A stretch of 64,000 bases of DNA, from assembly GCF_033568475.1 (NCBI RefSeq), contig NC_133122.1:180191449-180255448 (forward strand). The letters are read 5' to 3'. How positions within the stretch are numbered: the stretch's first letter is position 1; every line of letters begins with the position of its first letter. Origin of the DNA: Henckelia pumila. Its lineage: Eukaryota > Streptophyta > Magnoliopsida > Lamiales > Gesneriaceae. The position numbers were made by a program, and so were the translations under genes. Under the pieces are notes generated by a model that saw nothing but the letters and a program-made list of their open reading frames with translations, made no database searches and was not told the origin of the DNA. Below are positions 1 to 13,400 of the stretch, piece after piece.

Positions 1-761
1 TTTATTGCGTTTTTGTGATTAATAATCACAAAAACGCTATATTTGTTTGTTTGTTGATAAAAAATGGACTGTACAAAAAGGCAAAACGTGCAGAATACTA
101 GTATATATAATTTTCTTATTTTTATTCTTAACAAGTATATGATATGTACGACAATAACAAAATTGAGTAACTTTTTACTTGCCGAAAAATCTAAGGTTAC
201 GTAAAGATATCAATTATAATCTTTTGACAATGTAATCATATTTCAATTACTCATCTAATTATTATTATTCTGATGAACGCGTTGCATGCTTATATAATCT
301 GTTTTTAATAAAACTTAAAAAAATATAGCATTTTTTCTAAATAAATAGTCACAAAAACGCAATAGATATATTGATGTTACAAAGTGAGTGACATTTTCAT
401 AAATAAATAGACATCAAAGAGCACAAAGTGAGTGTCATTCTGGTAAATAATAAAACATGTAATGGTTAAAAAAAGAGGAAGCCATATAAGATGACTAATT
501 TGGCTTATAATTTTGGTTTTATTAAAAATTAATTTAGGATATAATGATAATTTCAAATCAAGTATCACCGATTAATTGAAAGTTGGTTAATTAAAGGACC
601 TCTACTATAATAATATAATAAAATATTTCAACCATTAGTGTTTGGACTTCGTTGCCCATTATATCAAGCCTCACCGATTAATTGAAAGTTAGTTAAAACA
701 TCTAATTTCACATCAGCCGTTGCCCATGTAGGTGCCCATGGTGGTTGCCCATTATATCAAA

Positions 762-765
<4 letters not shown>

Positions 766-816
<51 letters not shown>
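766..816. repeat. (AT)n microsatellite
   Basis: About 25 uninterrupted AT dinucleotides, directly visible. Confidence 0.95.
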
Positions 817-818
<2 letters not shown>

Positions 819-888
819 CGTGACTAATATCACGGGACTGAAAAAACCATGCATATTAATCATAAAATGACAATGATATTAATCATTT

Positions 889-1239
889 AGATTTTGTTTG
901 GACATGTACTTATAAAATATTTTTATAAATTATTTTTTAAATTTTTTTTAGAAAATATTTTAAAATTTGTTTTAAGAATAAATATGTGTTTAGACAATTA
1001 TTCTACAAAAATATTTTAACATTTCAAAAGTAATGTTTTTCATCATTGTCTTTCATAGTTCCATTCTAACAACTTATAAAAACACATCTCAAGTGTTCTT
1101 TAAAAATATACTCGGAAAACACTTTTCAGAAAATATTTTCAAAAACATGATACAAAAATATTATCAAAATACATACTTTAAGTTTTTTCACTTATAAAAC
1201 ACTAAAAATATTTCTAAAATACATGTGCAAACGAAACTT
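889..1239. mobile_element. MITE-like inverted-repeat element
   Basis: The left edge (AGATTTTGTTTGGACATGTA) and the reverse complement of the right edge (AAGTTTCGTTTGCACATGTA) are similar imperfect terminal inverted repeats about 350 bp apart, with AT-rich non-coding DNA between. This is typical of plant MITEs. I could not find a clear target duplication, so the borders and superfamily are uncertain. Confidence 0.4.
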
Positions 1240-2188
1240 AATTACAAAATTACGAGAAAAATGAGATAAAATCAGTAGTCAAAGCATGATTACAACAGGC
1301 TCCCCACAGAAATTGAAATTTGAGTTATGTCACGTATTGATGGGTGATGATCATTTTTCTTAATTATACTATATATAGTAAAATTTATATTGGTATACGA
1401 TTATTGATAAAATATCAAATTGATACATGAACTATTGTAAATGACGTAATTGATAAATTATCGAACTAAAAATTCAGTTTTGACCTTGAATGAAATTGGT
1501 TTTAAGTCTAATTATTTTCAGTAAAAATTTAACTAAATGCATATTTTATTTTTTAAAATTATTTTATTGATTAAAATTATAAAAAAAGTTTATATATATT
1601 TAAAAATTATAATAAATAAGTGTCTTAATATATTATTGTTTAAATATATTTATATTTTACTCATTAATAAATTTACTCAATATAATAAAATTTCAAAATA
1701 CTAGTAATATATAATCAAATGATATTTGTTCCTATCTATATTAAGGTATTATATTTTTTCTAAATAAATTTGATATTATTATAAAATCAAACTCAATAAA
1801 TAATTCATATATATTGTTAAAATATATTTTAATTTACTGATAAAATATAATTTAAATAAATTTAATATTTTAGAATGAATCAATAAAATAACCTTAAGAA
1901 TAAATATGTACCTAATTGATTTTAATAATAGTAATTGACTTAAGAACAATTTAACTTAAAGGTAAACTTTATTTTTTAATTTGATCATAAATCATTTACA
2001 ATAATTCATATATCAATTTATCAATAGTTACAAATAAATTAGTTCAAAAAAAAAATATTTACAAATAAATAACTTGAGTGTAACTTTCTTTCCTATTTGA
2101 TTTTTCTAGAAATTTAACCCCGAGATAAGTTTGGGTGAGCGTAGCATCGACCGCTTATCGACGAAGGCAAGAAGTGGGAGAGAAGCAA

Positions 2189-4368
2189 ATGGCAGCTGCA
2201 GCCCACTCAAAATGCTTCCTGGTCACTGGCCCTCCGGTCTCTATGCACTTGTATCTTACATTCATTACTCAAAAGATCAGACCTTTTCTTTTTCCCGTTT
2301 CGATTGATCCTTTGTTTGTTTATTTTTGGCCAGGGAGTAGGCAAAACGACTCTGATAATCCGAGTGCTAGAAGCCCTCAAACGTTCTAATCAAACCTTAA
2401 AGATTCAAGGATTCTATACTCGTATGCTTCAATGTCTTATTTCATTGTTTGTAGGATGATTTATGCTTCTATTTCTATAATTGAATTGAATGTTCTTGTT
2501 GAGATGTTACTAATCTGTCTTAGGTTTTGACTTTGGAGTGGCACAACATTTAGTTTTGGAATTATTATTTTATTGTTATGTTGGTGAAAGGGTTGAATGT
2601 GATTGGAGATACTTGAATTACATAGGGGAGATAAGAGAAGGTTCAGAAAGGGTAGGCTACGAAGTGGTAACTCTAGATGGTCGTAAAGGCCCACTCGCTT
2701 CCACCAGAACTACTAGGTACCTACAAAATGCTATATTTTCCCCTTTCCCTTGTCCCATTGTGGACAATATATTTTTGTATTTGAGAATAGTCTGTTTCTG
2801 GAATGTGACTTGCTGTTATCTGATATTCATGCATTTTTTTTTTTGAAAATGATATTCATTCATTTTCAAGAATATGTATATGTATGGATAGCTAAACTGT
2901 AAGTGCTTGCAAATTTAGCAGTCAGGTAGGATAAAAAGATGGCTTAAATATTTTTTTATTTAAAAATTAATCTAAAAGATGCACCTTCTTCGAAATATAG
3001 AACGATGAAAGATGAATAATATGCTACTCAGGACAGATCTCTTGTATGCTCATGAGAATTTTTCCTCACTGGATAGTGGTTCAACCATTACGGGAAGCTC
3101 CCCAAGCATTGATAGTGGTTATTATTTGGTGACATTTTAGTTATTTGAAAATTGTCTCACTTCCATGGTCCGGTGTTCCAGTTTACATAGAGTAGCTATA
3201 TTTTTTCAGTAATTTATGGTGTTTGCTCTGTCCACTACTGATCTAGTTGCTGTTTTAGAATCTGAGACTGAGAGTAAATAATCTTTATCCTTGCAGTCTT
3301 GAAGCCCAAAGATGGCCCAGTGTGGGAAGGTACAAAGTGGACGTTTCATCCTTTGAGTCATTAGCACTGCCTGAGCTACAGGTAGATGGATTCAAAGTTG
3401 TTTGGCACAGGTTACAGTTAATATGTGTGAGAACTTTAAGTAAATTTTCTAGCTTACTTGTGGACTGTGGTTTGATGGTTCTTGGATAATGGTGGCCAGA
3501 CCCTTTTTTCTTTTCTTTTGTTTTGAAAATGATAAATCTCGAAGTCCTAGCTGAATATAAATATCCCTCTAAACAGGTCAAGGAAGACACTGATCTATTC
3601 ATAATTGATGAAGTTGGTAAAATGGAGCTGTTTAGTTCATCTTTCTTTCCTGCTGTGTTACGGGTTCTGGAATCCAATATTCCTCTTCTGGCAACGGTCC
3701 CGATTCCAAAGTCTGGCAGAGATATTCCTGGAGGTAAAATGATCCTACAAACGTCAATGCTGCATTTTCTTTATTTTCATGAATTTAACATGTGACATAA
3801 CCCATTTGATCTAGATAAAACTATTTTGTTCTGTAGCATTCCATGTTGAAAGATCTGCCAAGTAAATATTTATCAAGAGATGCCATAGGGTGAAAATCTT
3901 GAAAAAAGCAAATTATAGTTTTGTTATCATACTTGCTGGACTGACTACATTGACGTGATCATGTTGGCTCCATGATCAGCTTAGAGCTTAAAAAGCAACA
4001 TAACTACATTTTCTCTAAAATATGGAACAGGCCAAGTCTATCTTTGTTGAAGAGTTGAAAAATATGGGAGTTTCAGAAACTTACGTGATCTTTATATTAT
4101 TTATGCATGTCGTCATATTCATATTCATGAAGCTCTTGAATTTTATGTACTTATTTGAATCAGACACTAAAGTTGATTGTTGGTTTCTCAGATGCAAGTG
4201 AACAACTTCATATTTTTTACTTTAATTGAAGTTTCCCTTGATACTGTCACAGTTGCGCGGTTGAAAAATCATCCAGGGGCTACCATTCATATGCTAAACA
4301 CTAGTAACAGGGATATCACAAAAGAACAAATATACTCCACCTTATTAGACTTACTGCAAAATCACTAG
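2189..4368 (+). CDS. NTPCR: THEP1/NTPCR-type nucleoside-triphosphatase, six exons, 194 aa
   Basis: Exons: 2189-2236, 2334-2421, 2626-2716, 3297-3381, 3577-3733 and 4253-4368. All junctions are GT-AG, and the joined length is 585 nt with the stop at 4366-4368. The protein has a P-loop, GPPGVGKTT (residues 14-22), and a Walker B segment, LFIIDEVGKME (about 111-121), whose DE(V/I)GKME form is typical of the THEP1/NTPCR family. The family is about 190 aa long, so this model looks full-length. The C-terminus, with an STLLDLLQNH ending, is also family-like. Family members hydrolyse several NTPs; the physiological role in plants is poorly defined, and the location is probably cytosolic since no targeting peptide is visible. 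The start at 2189 was chosen because it places only seven residues before the first beta strand. Intron 1 cuts the P-loop between GPP and GVGKTT. It is an isolated gene, with no sign of damage. Confidence 0.9.
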
Positions 4369-5544
4369 ATCCCACCCAAAACTCGTGCTGCGGATTTCGA
4401 GAACAGAGACGTCTTTGCTTTGGTGAAGCATCTGTTGCACACAACAGATTTTTGAAAGTTATCGGCAATTTTCGGTGACATCCTTGGAATTTTGGTCCTA
4501 GAAATTTGCTGACATGTTGAGTATGAAACATAGTTTGATTCAGAAGGTGAGATGTGAAGCTTTCGCTTGGTAAGAATTAGACTACAAAGTGATTGGACCT
4601 TGCTTCTTGGTTCCCACTAATTTCTTTTATACTACAAAGGTGAAATGCTTTCACTCTGTTGATTTTGTAGCACTTGATTAGATTTTGATTTTGTATGAAT
4701 TGACTCTTCGAAGTCACAGCCAAGTGGGAGTGAAATACATAGACATGGCCTGTGTGAAAGAAAGGAATGGTTTTCCAAATTGTTTTCCAAGCCCATTATA
4801 TTGAAGGACCTCCAAATCAACTCAAAAAACGTCTTTGAGTCCATTATATTAAAGGGCCGGAAATCAATAATATCACTAAAATTGTTGTGAAGACAACAAC
4901 TCGAAGAAAACACAAATAATCAGTCCAACACTGAAGCATTGTTTGCAATCACAAAACAAAAACTAATTTCAGAATCATTCATAAATCACTTGGACAAAAT
5001 CATGATATCTTGCAAATACTCCCTAATATTTGAGTGATAAAAACAAAAGGAAACATGCAATTATGTAACCATAGAGGATGAACTATAAAGCATGTGTGAA
5101 AATGGCACAAATGAGGGAAAAAAAAGTAGAGATAAGAGGGTATTCCATGAAAAGGTTAGTTTGATGATGGGGTGCCTGGTTTACAATATGAATAGATTCC
5201 TTGAGGAGTAATAGTTTAAGGACCATGCACATGCTACACGCTTCCGACATCATTTGATAAGGCCTCCTTTACAACCTAATTAAAGCCCCACCCCCAAACC
5301 AACTAGCTCCATGCACAAGTACCACTTTTTATTCCATCACTCTAAAAGTCACTTTTATTATTTTACATTAATACAAAACACCAAAGCCCACGTGCTCCAA
5401 CCCCCCACCCATGGCCTCATACGTTATATTCTTTCCGTCGTACTTGTTCACGCTATATTTACTTTTTCACTCGTTTCATTTATATATAGTCAAATTTTCA
5501 TTTTCAGCATTATCTTTCTTATGTTTTTTAAATTAGACAAAAAC
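4369..5544. other. 3' flank of the NTPase gene and intergenic DNA
   Basis: The first few hundred bases are likely 3' UTR. The rest is unremarkable and has no supportable coding sequence on either strand. Confidence 0.5.
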
Positions 5545-5690
5545 TTTTGTCAGACGCTCTCACGAGTTAATTTTGTGAGACGAATCTTTTATTTGGATTA
5601 TCCATGAAAAAATATTTTTTTTTTATGCCAAAGTATTTACTTTTGTTGTAAATATGAATATGATTGATCCATCTCACAATAGACCAACTT
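5545..5690. repeat. MITE-like repeat of the 'gtctcacgag' type
   Basis: A block with GCTCTCACGAGTTAATTTTG, then TTTGGATTATCCATGAAAAA, ending in TGATCCATCTCACAATAG. It matches a short interspersed repeat I recall from several Lamiales genomes. A diverged reverse-complement relative is visible near 16930-16985 (CTTACAAAATTGACTCATAA). The family assignment comes from memory only. Confidence 0.35.
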
Positions 5691-7643
5691 ATCATTAACT
5701 ACTTGTATAATTTATTTTACCCGATTAAAATCTTTATTAAGGACAAAATCAGAAATAATTGCTTTATAAAATTTATTTTTCCAAAAAAATTACATATGAT
5801 TGAGCTAATTTTCTAACTCAAAACTCAAAAGTGCTTTTTAGAAGCAGTTCTAAGATAGTGTTTGAAAGAATTTATTTCAAAATTTTGTTAAAAAAACTGA
5901 GAAGTGCTTCCTAGAAGTTTTCTCAAACACTACCTGAATATTATCTAAATGAGTGGGACGGATGGATAATATATAATGTCCGTTTAATTATACTCACAAG
6001 TGGGAAAAATCACTTGGGGTTTGGTCTTAAACAAACTAGTGTGATGATTACAAGTGCTCGTTGTTGCGCCTAATTTCATGATTTGCGCGTAATAAATGGA
6101 AAAGTTATAATTTTTCACACTGTTTCTTGGCTTTAATTAGCCCTCACCTAATTTCATGTTTTGGGCGTAAAACATTATTTCCTGTACATTCACAGCATTA
6201 ATAGAAATGATACCAAATTAAATAAACATTCTTAAAGCCTCTAATTAAGAGACTCGTGCTATAGATAAATTAAACTTTTTTTTATTTTAAAAAAAAAATG
6301 AAAACTACATGCGTAACACGAAGTACAGGATTTTACAAGGAAGTCTATAAATTTAATCACATACATACATGCATGCATGCATTTGTTGTTATTCTATACA
6401 ATTGCATGTCTTCTACCAATATTTTATGGTGTGTATAAAATCTTTCGTGAAATTGACTTGCAAGCACGTCTGTGAAATTCGACCGAGGCTTTAATTTGCA
6501 AGTTTTATAATCGATTTTTCACTGTTCAAATTAAAAACCAAGTTGTGGATCTTAATTAATAACTCGTAATTTTGGGTCAAATTTAAGTATATGTATAAGA
6601 TTAGTTGTTAATTAAATGGTAGCTAGGATTTTAGCATATGATTAAAATATTTCCAGCTGGAGACGAACTCTAAACCCACATGATCATCGAGATTATTGAC
6701 ATATATATATATTAATCATTATTCACTATTTGTCCAATATTCGCATCAAACTATTGATCCGAATTAACACACTAATTTCATGGTCAAATTCTCATGATGC
6801 ATGAACACCCCTTTTGCATTTTTCAAACGTACGAAATTTTATGATTTATTTTTTAATTTTATTTTTTGGGAAAATAACAATATTTGTGTTCAATAAAAAA
6901 AAATTTATTGGTTCCTCTAAAATTGAGGAGAATATCCCAGAAAGACGAATGATTGGGTGCAGAGTGGAATTTTGCTGATGCTGACATTTCCAATCCCAAA
7001 TAATAATAATAATAATTACTAAATGTGTATGTCTTTTTATTTATCGAAAATTGAGCCAAATGGCGCATAACAATATATATCTTTTCTGTTTTTCTGAGCT
7101 GTATTTACTGTTTTTTGATTTGACTCAATTATTAACTAATTAATTTTCATTATAAAAAATTTACGTAACATTCGGAGCCGTAAGCGTCCGCTGAAAAGTC
7201 TCGCCGGCCTCCTTGGTTAATTTATTTACCATTCTATAGTAATAATTAAATGACACACATATATATGTATATAATAATATGCAATTTATTATATACAAAA
7301 CATCACACTTATTATCTCTTCCTGACATATATATAATTGTTAAAAAATATTCTTTGAATCTTGGTTGGTATTGACTCGATCCTCGTTCGATTGAGAATAT
7401 AATATTCTATTTAGCATCAACTACGTACCGAAAAAACTAAGCGGTTTATATGCTTGTGTAAAACTAAATAGTATTTTAAAAAATTAATATAGTGATGTTT
7501 ATTACAGTTGTATATCTTTACTATTTTATAATGATTTTTACCTCTTAGAAAACCTGTGTTGGTAGTTTAAGTTTTACACTAAATTTTTGTTCTTTATTAA
7601 AAATTATGATTACATACATTTTTAACTAAAAACAATGTAAAAC

Positions 7644-7680
<37 letters not shown>

Positions 7681-9300
7681 CAAAATTAGTCCTAAAAAGC
7701 ACTTATATATATATATATCAAAATTAGTCCTAAAAAGCAAAGTGCAACTTCCAAACACGTCAATGCCACATGACCACAAACTAACTTCTCTATTTTTTTC
7801 TTCATAATTCATAACATTTGTTTTCTTCAACATCTTGAATTATCTAACTCATTTTAAAATGAATTTTATCTCAGAAAAGTGCATACTCGAATAATTTTTT
7901 TTGACCACATTAAAATTTTAAAATTTTTATATAGTTTTAATTAAAAAATAAAAACTTTATTTACTCGCAATACATGTGCTCCGGTGTCTATTTTTGATTA
8001 AAGAGGTCGAGTTCAATCTATCTTTATAATATATATCCAAGTATATCTAGTGACAATCCATATTTATTTATATATGTAAATTATAAAATGGTGTTAAAAA
8101 AATAATCAATGCCAGTTTTGTAAAATATCAGGTTGAAATTTATGAGAAGGGATTGTGAGACTACAAATTGGACCTTTTTTTCCTATCAACATCTGTAATA
8201 AATATTATATTCATAAATAAGGATGGAGACCGCATTTAAAGAGGAAATATCCATATATTTGGCCATAAAAACAGATCACCATTAAAAAGCATGGGGAGTT
8301 TGATTTGGTATAGTGAGAGAGAAAATGTTATAAAAATAGATACAAAAACTTTTTTGAGATATAGTTTTAGGAGTTAATTTTTTGATACAAATCTTTATGA
8401 AAAAAATATTATTATTTTATTATAATTATAGATCGGATCGACCGATCGTAATTTTCAAAATTGTCATAAATATGATTTTTTCCTTCTTATTTTAACAGTT
8501 TATAAAATAAAAATAATAAAAATGAAGGGATTCAATCACCATGGCACACCCGTTGGAAGGGGAGGGTAAGAGAAATCATCTAATATTACGTCCCAAAATG
8601 CTATGAGGTGCTCGGGAATGGTCGAAATTAGTTGAATAGGAGGATCACTGTGACTATATTTTTTGATAAATTTATAAAAAAAGAAAATGATTTATCTGTT
8701 ATCATGGATGATTGGTTACGAAGAAATTATTTCGTTTATAGGATAATCGGATCTATTGCTCTTTTTTTGTATCTATTTCGCTTTAGGGGTTGATTCAGAG
8801 TTACAACATTTGTAAGTTTATGGTATGTTCATGTATTGACAAGTAAATTTTGGGCAATAACATTGGTAAAAACTTTTTTTTTTTCCCTCTAAAAAATTAA
8901 TAAAAAAGTTTCATTAATGTTATTTTAGTGATTATCCGATCCGTAATAGTATTTATATTTTTCTTTAAGTTGTTTTTAATTATAAAAAGGAGTGCACTAA
9001 TTCGTCTTAAGATAATAAATTTGTCATCCGAGTTCGAAACTCAAAATATCTTATAAATTATTTGAAATACTTTTCACACAAAAAACAACAAAAAAGAAGA
9101 GAAAAAGAATGTGAAGAAAAACAAGTCCACTGCACCTTCCATGCTACCATGGTGCACTTGATTCTTAACCAATTATAATTTTCATATAATAAAGCAATTA
9201 ATTAATTAATCTTCAGAATTAATTAAATTAAATATTAAAAAAAAAACAGCAAAGAGAGAGATACAGAGGTGGCTTTTGGGTTCTTGATTGCGTGATTTAC
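5691..9300. other. AT-rich intergenic region
   Basis: No coding sequence can be supported. It holds another MITE-like inverted segment around 5820-5940 (AAAAGTGCTTTTTAGAAGC facing GAAGTGCTTCCTAGAAG), AT microsatellites, and a short tandem duplication at 7655-7739. Confidence 0.5.
7655..7739. repeat. Two-copy tandem repeat with AT tract
   Basis: Two consecutive copies of a unit made of an AT run followed by CAAAATTAGTCCTAAAAAGC, seen directly. Confidence 0.85.
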
Positions 9301-10434
9301 AGCAATGGTTGTCATCACATTATTCTTTCTTTTTGTTAAGAGCAATTATATATTAATTTTACCATATCATTATCCCCTCAGAAGCTAGCTAACAATTCTT
9401 CTGTTAGTATGCAAAAACTTTTCTTTCAAGGCCCATTCTCCATCCCATTTCGTGCTCAAGTTCTGGCGGTAAAGATTTGTTTTCTTTGCAAAGTTCACAT
9501 TTTTTGAGCTGTTGATGCCGAACCCAGAATCATTAATTAATGCTCAAAGGGTATGGATCATATGACCTTTTGTTTTCTTTTTATGTTTCTCCGGAATTTG
9601 GAATGTGCTTGTTATCCTTCCATTCTCTTGATGGGTGCGTTTGAATTCTTGGGCAGTACTGGGTTGTTAATGAAGAGGAATTTATGAATCACTGATATGT
9701 TTACAGTTTCATTAGTTACGGGATCTTGGGTTCTTGAATTTTAGTTGATTGGAGGAATTTTCAGTTTAGATCAAATTTATGGTCATCGTTAATGAAATGT
9801 GAGAGGTATTAAATTTTTTTTCTGGGAGCTTTAAGTTTATACCGTTGTCTTCCCTGTGATCTTGCATTTACCCTTTTTGGTTTTTTTTTTTTTTTCTTCT
9901 TTTAGAGAGATTCTTTTTTCTTGTTGTGAAAGTTTCTTTTGCTACACTGTTGCATTTATGTAAAGGAAAATCTCTCTTCCAGGAGAATGTCCTTTTTCAG
10001 ACGTGTCAAAAGATGAATTGGCTTCAAATAGTCACAATTTTAATTAGTTTACATTCTTATTATGATCCTTTGCTTCATTTGTGAACAGCATTAATCAACC
10101 AATGAGACAATCTCGGTTTTGACCAATTTGCAGTTGCTGGCCTCTGTGTTCCTAAGAAATATTGCTGCTTTAGATTTAGAGATTTGGGAATTCTAGAATG
10201 CAAATTACAATCTTGGGACCATTTAGTGTGTGTATTAACATATTTGATTTTGGTAAAACCACTATTTCTGTTGATTTTTGTAACACTGTTTCCCTGCTTC
10301 TGCAGGATTGGATTGTCTTTCCACAATAAAGCATTTAGTTTCCTTTCGAGGATGTAGAGTCACATAAATATTTGCAGAACAGTTATTTTTGCATGGGAAT
10401 TTTGTTCCATTTTCTTGATATCGACTAAGACTAC
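9301..10434 (+). promoter_or_regulatory. Likely promoter and intron-containing 5' leader of the TRM-like gene
   Basis: The stretch upstream of the chosen ATG is T-rich with GT-rich segments and no open frame, as expected for a 5' UTR with one or more introns. Candidate leader sequence starts around 9380-9480. No exon borders can be fixed without transcript data. Confidence 0.35.
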
Positions 10435-13400
10435 ATGGCAAAAAAAGTTGTTTCACATCAGAGACATGTTGGGGGTAAGTGTGAACCTGTTCTTGTAGCT
10501 AAAAGAGATGGCAGAACTACCAAGAGTTGCTTAGTTTATTTGTTTCATCACACTGACACTTGTAATAATTTTCAGATGAAGCCTCCCGTGTGCTCACGGA
10601 ATTAGTTCATCTAGAAGTGATTTTGTTTCTTTGATCCATGAGCAGTGATTATGTTTTTGAGAAAATACTGCAGTCTGTGTAATTTGAATTATATTAACAG
10701 ATCGCACTAATATGTTTCCTAGGCACAATGTTCCTTTAAACTTAAAAAAATAGAAAGCTTAACTGCTAAACTATGAAAACTGAAAAGGTGGAGCATTTTA
10801 TTCTTTTCGAAACTCTTTCAATAAGCTAAGTGGTGAGAAAAAAAATTTCTATTTCTTTGAGCTTTTCAGGTTTGGAGGCACCACGAAACAGTTTGGAGTT
10901 TCCGGTGGAGACATCGTATGGCTTATGTGCTGTAAGAGATAACATACTGGTAAGAGTTATTGCCTTGTACTGCTGTCCATATAAAATTTTCCTTTTCATT
11001 ACTCTCATTTTATTGTTTGCATACATTTTATTTGATTCATGTATCCACTCGGTGTTGTTGATTAGCTGCTATGGTCACACTCCTCTTCTTTGCTACAAAA
11101 CAACGAATTTCTTGTTTTCTTGGATGTTCTATTCTGATTCCAACTGATTATCAAACTTGTCTCTGACGATCTCTTTAATTCCACAAAACAATTGGAAGAT
11201 GGTTATTTCTTATCATTCATTTGGTTTGCTGCATGTGTTCAGTATGCTTATAAAGTTACGAAGGAGTCATCTGACAAGAACTACCATCCCTCTGAGGCCC
11301 CAATGAAAAGGTTGATCAGCGAGGAGATTGCCGAAAAATTAAAAATGAAAAAAAATTCACCTAGCATAGTGGCTCGTCTAATGGGAGTTGATATGCTACC
11401 CTTCGATTCAAAAGCTGCGCTAGAAGTGGTTGAAGTAAAAAATAAAACTTCGGAAGGCAAGTTGTTGGGCAAGGAACGATCAGTTAAAGGCTCGGTTCGC
11501 CATGTCCTTCCTGCCTCAAATCCCTCTCAGCAGCTGGAACCCGGTTCCCTTAACCATCATATTGACAGCTATTCTGGAACATGTGGCACTCGTGTAAAGT
11601 TGAACAAGCCAAAGCCTCGAGAACATCCTCAAGAAGAAGAACTGCAGAGGTTTAAGAAAGAATTTGAAGCTTGGCAAGCTGCAAGATTTAGGGAATGTTC
11701 TAAGGTTGTAGAATACAGCAGCGACATAATACAGTTGGTTGCACAAGCAGACCTCAACAGAGAAAAGACTTATTGTTATTCTAATTCTAAAAGAATTGAG
11801 ACTGGTGATAGACTGAGAGAACCCAAGGATCTTGCGGTTCTAGCAGGGCCACATGAAACACTTACTCTGCAGAACCGCAAAATGAAAAGCAAATATTGTC
11901 CAGCCGAGGAGAAGGAATCTCTATATTCAAATAGGATAACTCAAACTGACATATGTGCATCTCAGATGATGAATTCTGATCTCTCACTTGATATGGTTTC
12001 AGCTCCCACCAAGATTGTTATTTTACAGCCCGGTCCTGGAAGATTGAGTCTTTTTGAAGATTCATGGAATAATACGCCTAGCACTTCAGAAGAGAGAGGT
12101 AGCATAGAAGATTTCCTTGAAGAGGTGAAAGAAAGACTGAAGAATGAACTTCAAGGTAAAAGTTCTAAAAAGAGGACAACTGCTAGAGGAGGAGAAATCG
12201 AGACTCCTTATTGGGGAAAGCCTTCCGAACCAAAACAAATAGCTCAGCATATAGCTCAACAAGTCAGAGATGGCGCGGCAAAAGAACTTGGGATGAATTT
12301 ACATCGGTCAGAGTCCACAAGGTCATACAGAAGTGAAATTCAGTTTAATGGAACAGATTCTCCCGAGTTCATTAACAGAGACACAAGAAAATTCTTGACA
12401 GAGAGGCTGACAAATGTTCTGAAAGGAGAAGCACATCGAGAAATTTCTTTGTCTGTCCCGGATAGAACTAAAAGATCAGTGTCAGGTGGTGATAAAATGA
12501 GCTACCCTGATAATTTTACTAGTGAACTAGAAACTCAAAGTCTGGCTTTTAGACGGGAGTTTGATGACAGTGTAGTGCAGCACAAACAACTTTCCCCTCG
12601 AAACCTGGTTAGATCTTTGTCTGCTCCAGTATCAGGAACTTCATTTGGGAAGCTCCTTCTTGAGGATCGCCATATACTAACCGGGGCACAAATAAGGAGG
12701 AAACATGAAGTTTTTGAGAAAGCCTCGTTGACTACCAAAAAACAGAAAAAGGATAGGTTCAACATTAAACAAAAGGTTTCAAGCTTTAAATACAGCTTGA
12801 CTCTCCGAGGTAGGTTGTTTCGTAGGAGAGTTAAGTCGATACAGGAACCACCTCAAAAGAATAAACACTTCTTAAAAGACATCACGAGTGGACCAACTGT
12901 GATGATGAATTTCTGCGAAACACGCGTAAGGATCTTATTTGAGTCTCCCTTCCGAATATTAGATGCATTGTTCTAATCAAGTCATCTATCTTCTAAACGT
13001 TGTTGACTGTTGTTTATTCTAGGAAAATTTCACTGAAGTGCCGCCAAGCCCCGCATCTGTGTGCAGCAGCATTCATGAAGAGTGCTGGAGGCCAACAGAT
13101 TACTTAAGTACAACACCATCTTCAGGTGTACATCAGCTGGAGGAAAGTGAGATGCCTCAAGTGTTCAAGGAAATAAACTCAAACTTGAATGGTGGGTAAA
13201 TGGAACTATGGATTCACTTATGTAGTCTACTGATTAATTTTGGTAATCAATATTTTGCTGATACATGATGTTAAAACATTTTCAATATTAAATATAACTG
13301 CCAGTTAAAATTTTTGGTTGGCTGGAATTCGAAATTTGTCAGTATAAATGCCGAATCAATTTCTCTTAAACTCCAAAACCTTTTGACTATGAGAATTAAC

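Larger units (their letters stand above)
1..2188. other. AT-rich intergenic region
   Basis: No reading frame here looks like a real protein; the only open frame (about 60 codons near 377-568) is low-complexity. The stretch holds an (AT)n run at 766-816 and a MITE-like inverted repeat at 889-1239. From about 1400 to 2100 it is very AT-rich. The promoter and 5' leader of the nucleoside-triphosphatase gene must lie in the last few hundred bases, but I see no unambiguous TATA box. Confidence 0.6.

Noticed and set aside
766-816. AT tract as a replication origin or matrix attachment site
   Set aside because: Nothing beyond simple dinucleotide repetition supports it.
2135-2389. 84-codon open frame covering the start of the NTPase gene
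   Set aside because: It reads through intron 1; the spliced model restores the P-loop and an in-frame 194-aa protein.
11192-12976. 594-codon frame taken as the complete TRM-like protein
   Set aside because: Its start lies in intron sequence and its end reads past a donor at 12926; the five-exon model gives the DUF4378 domain.
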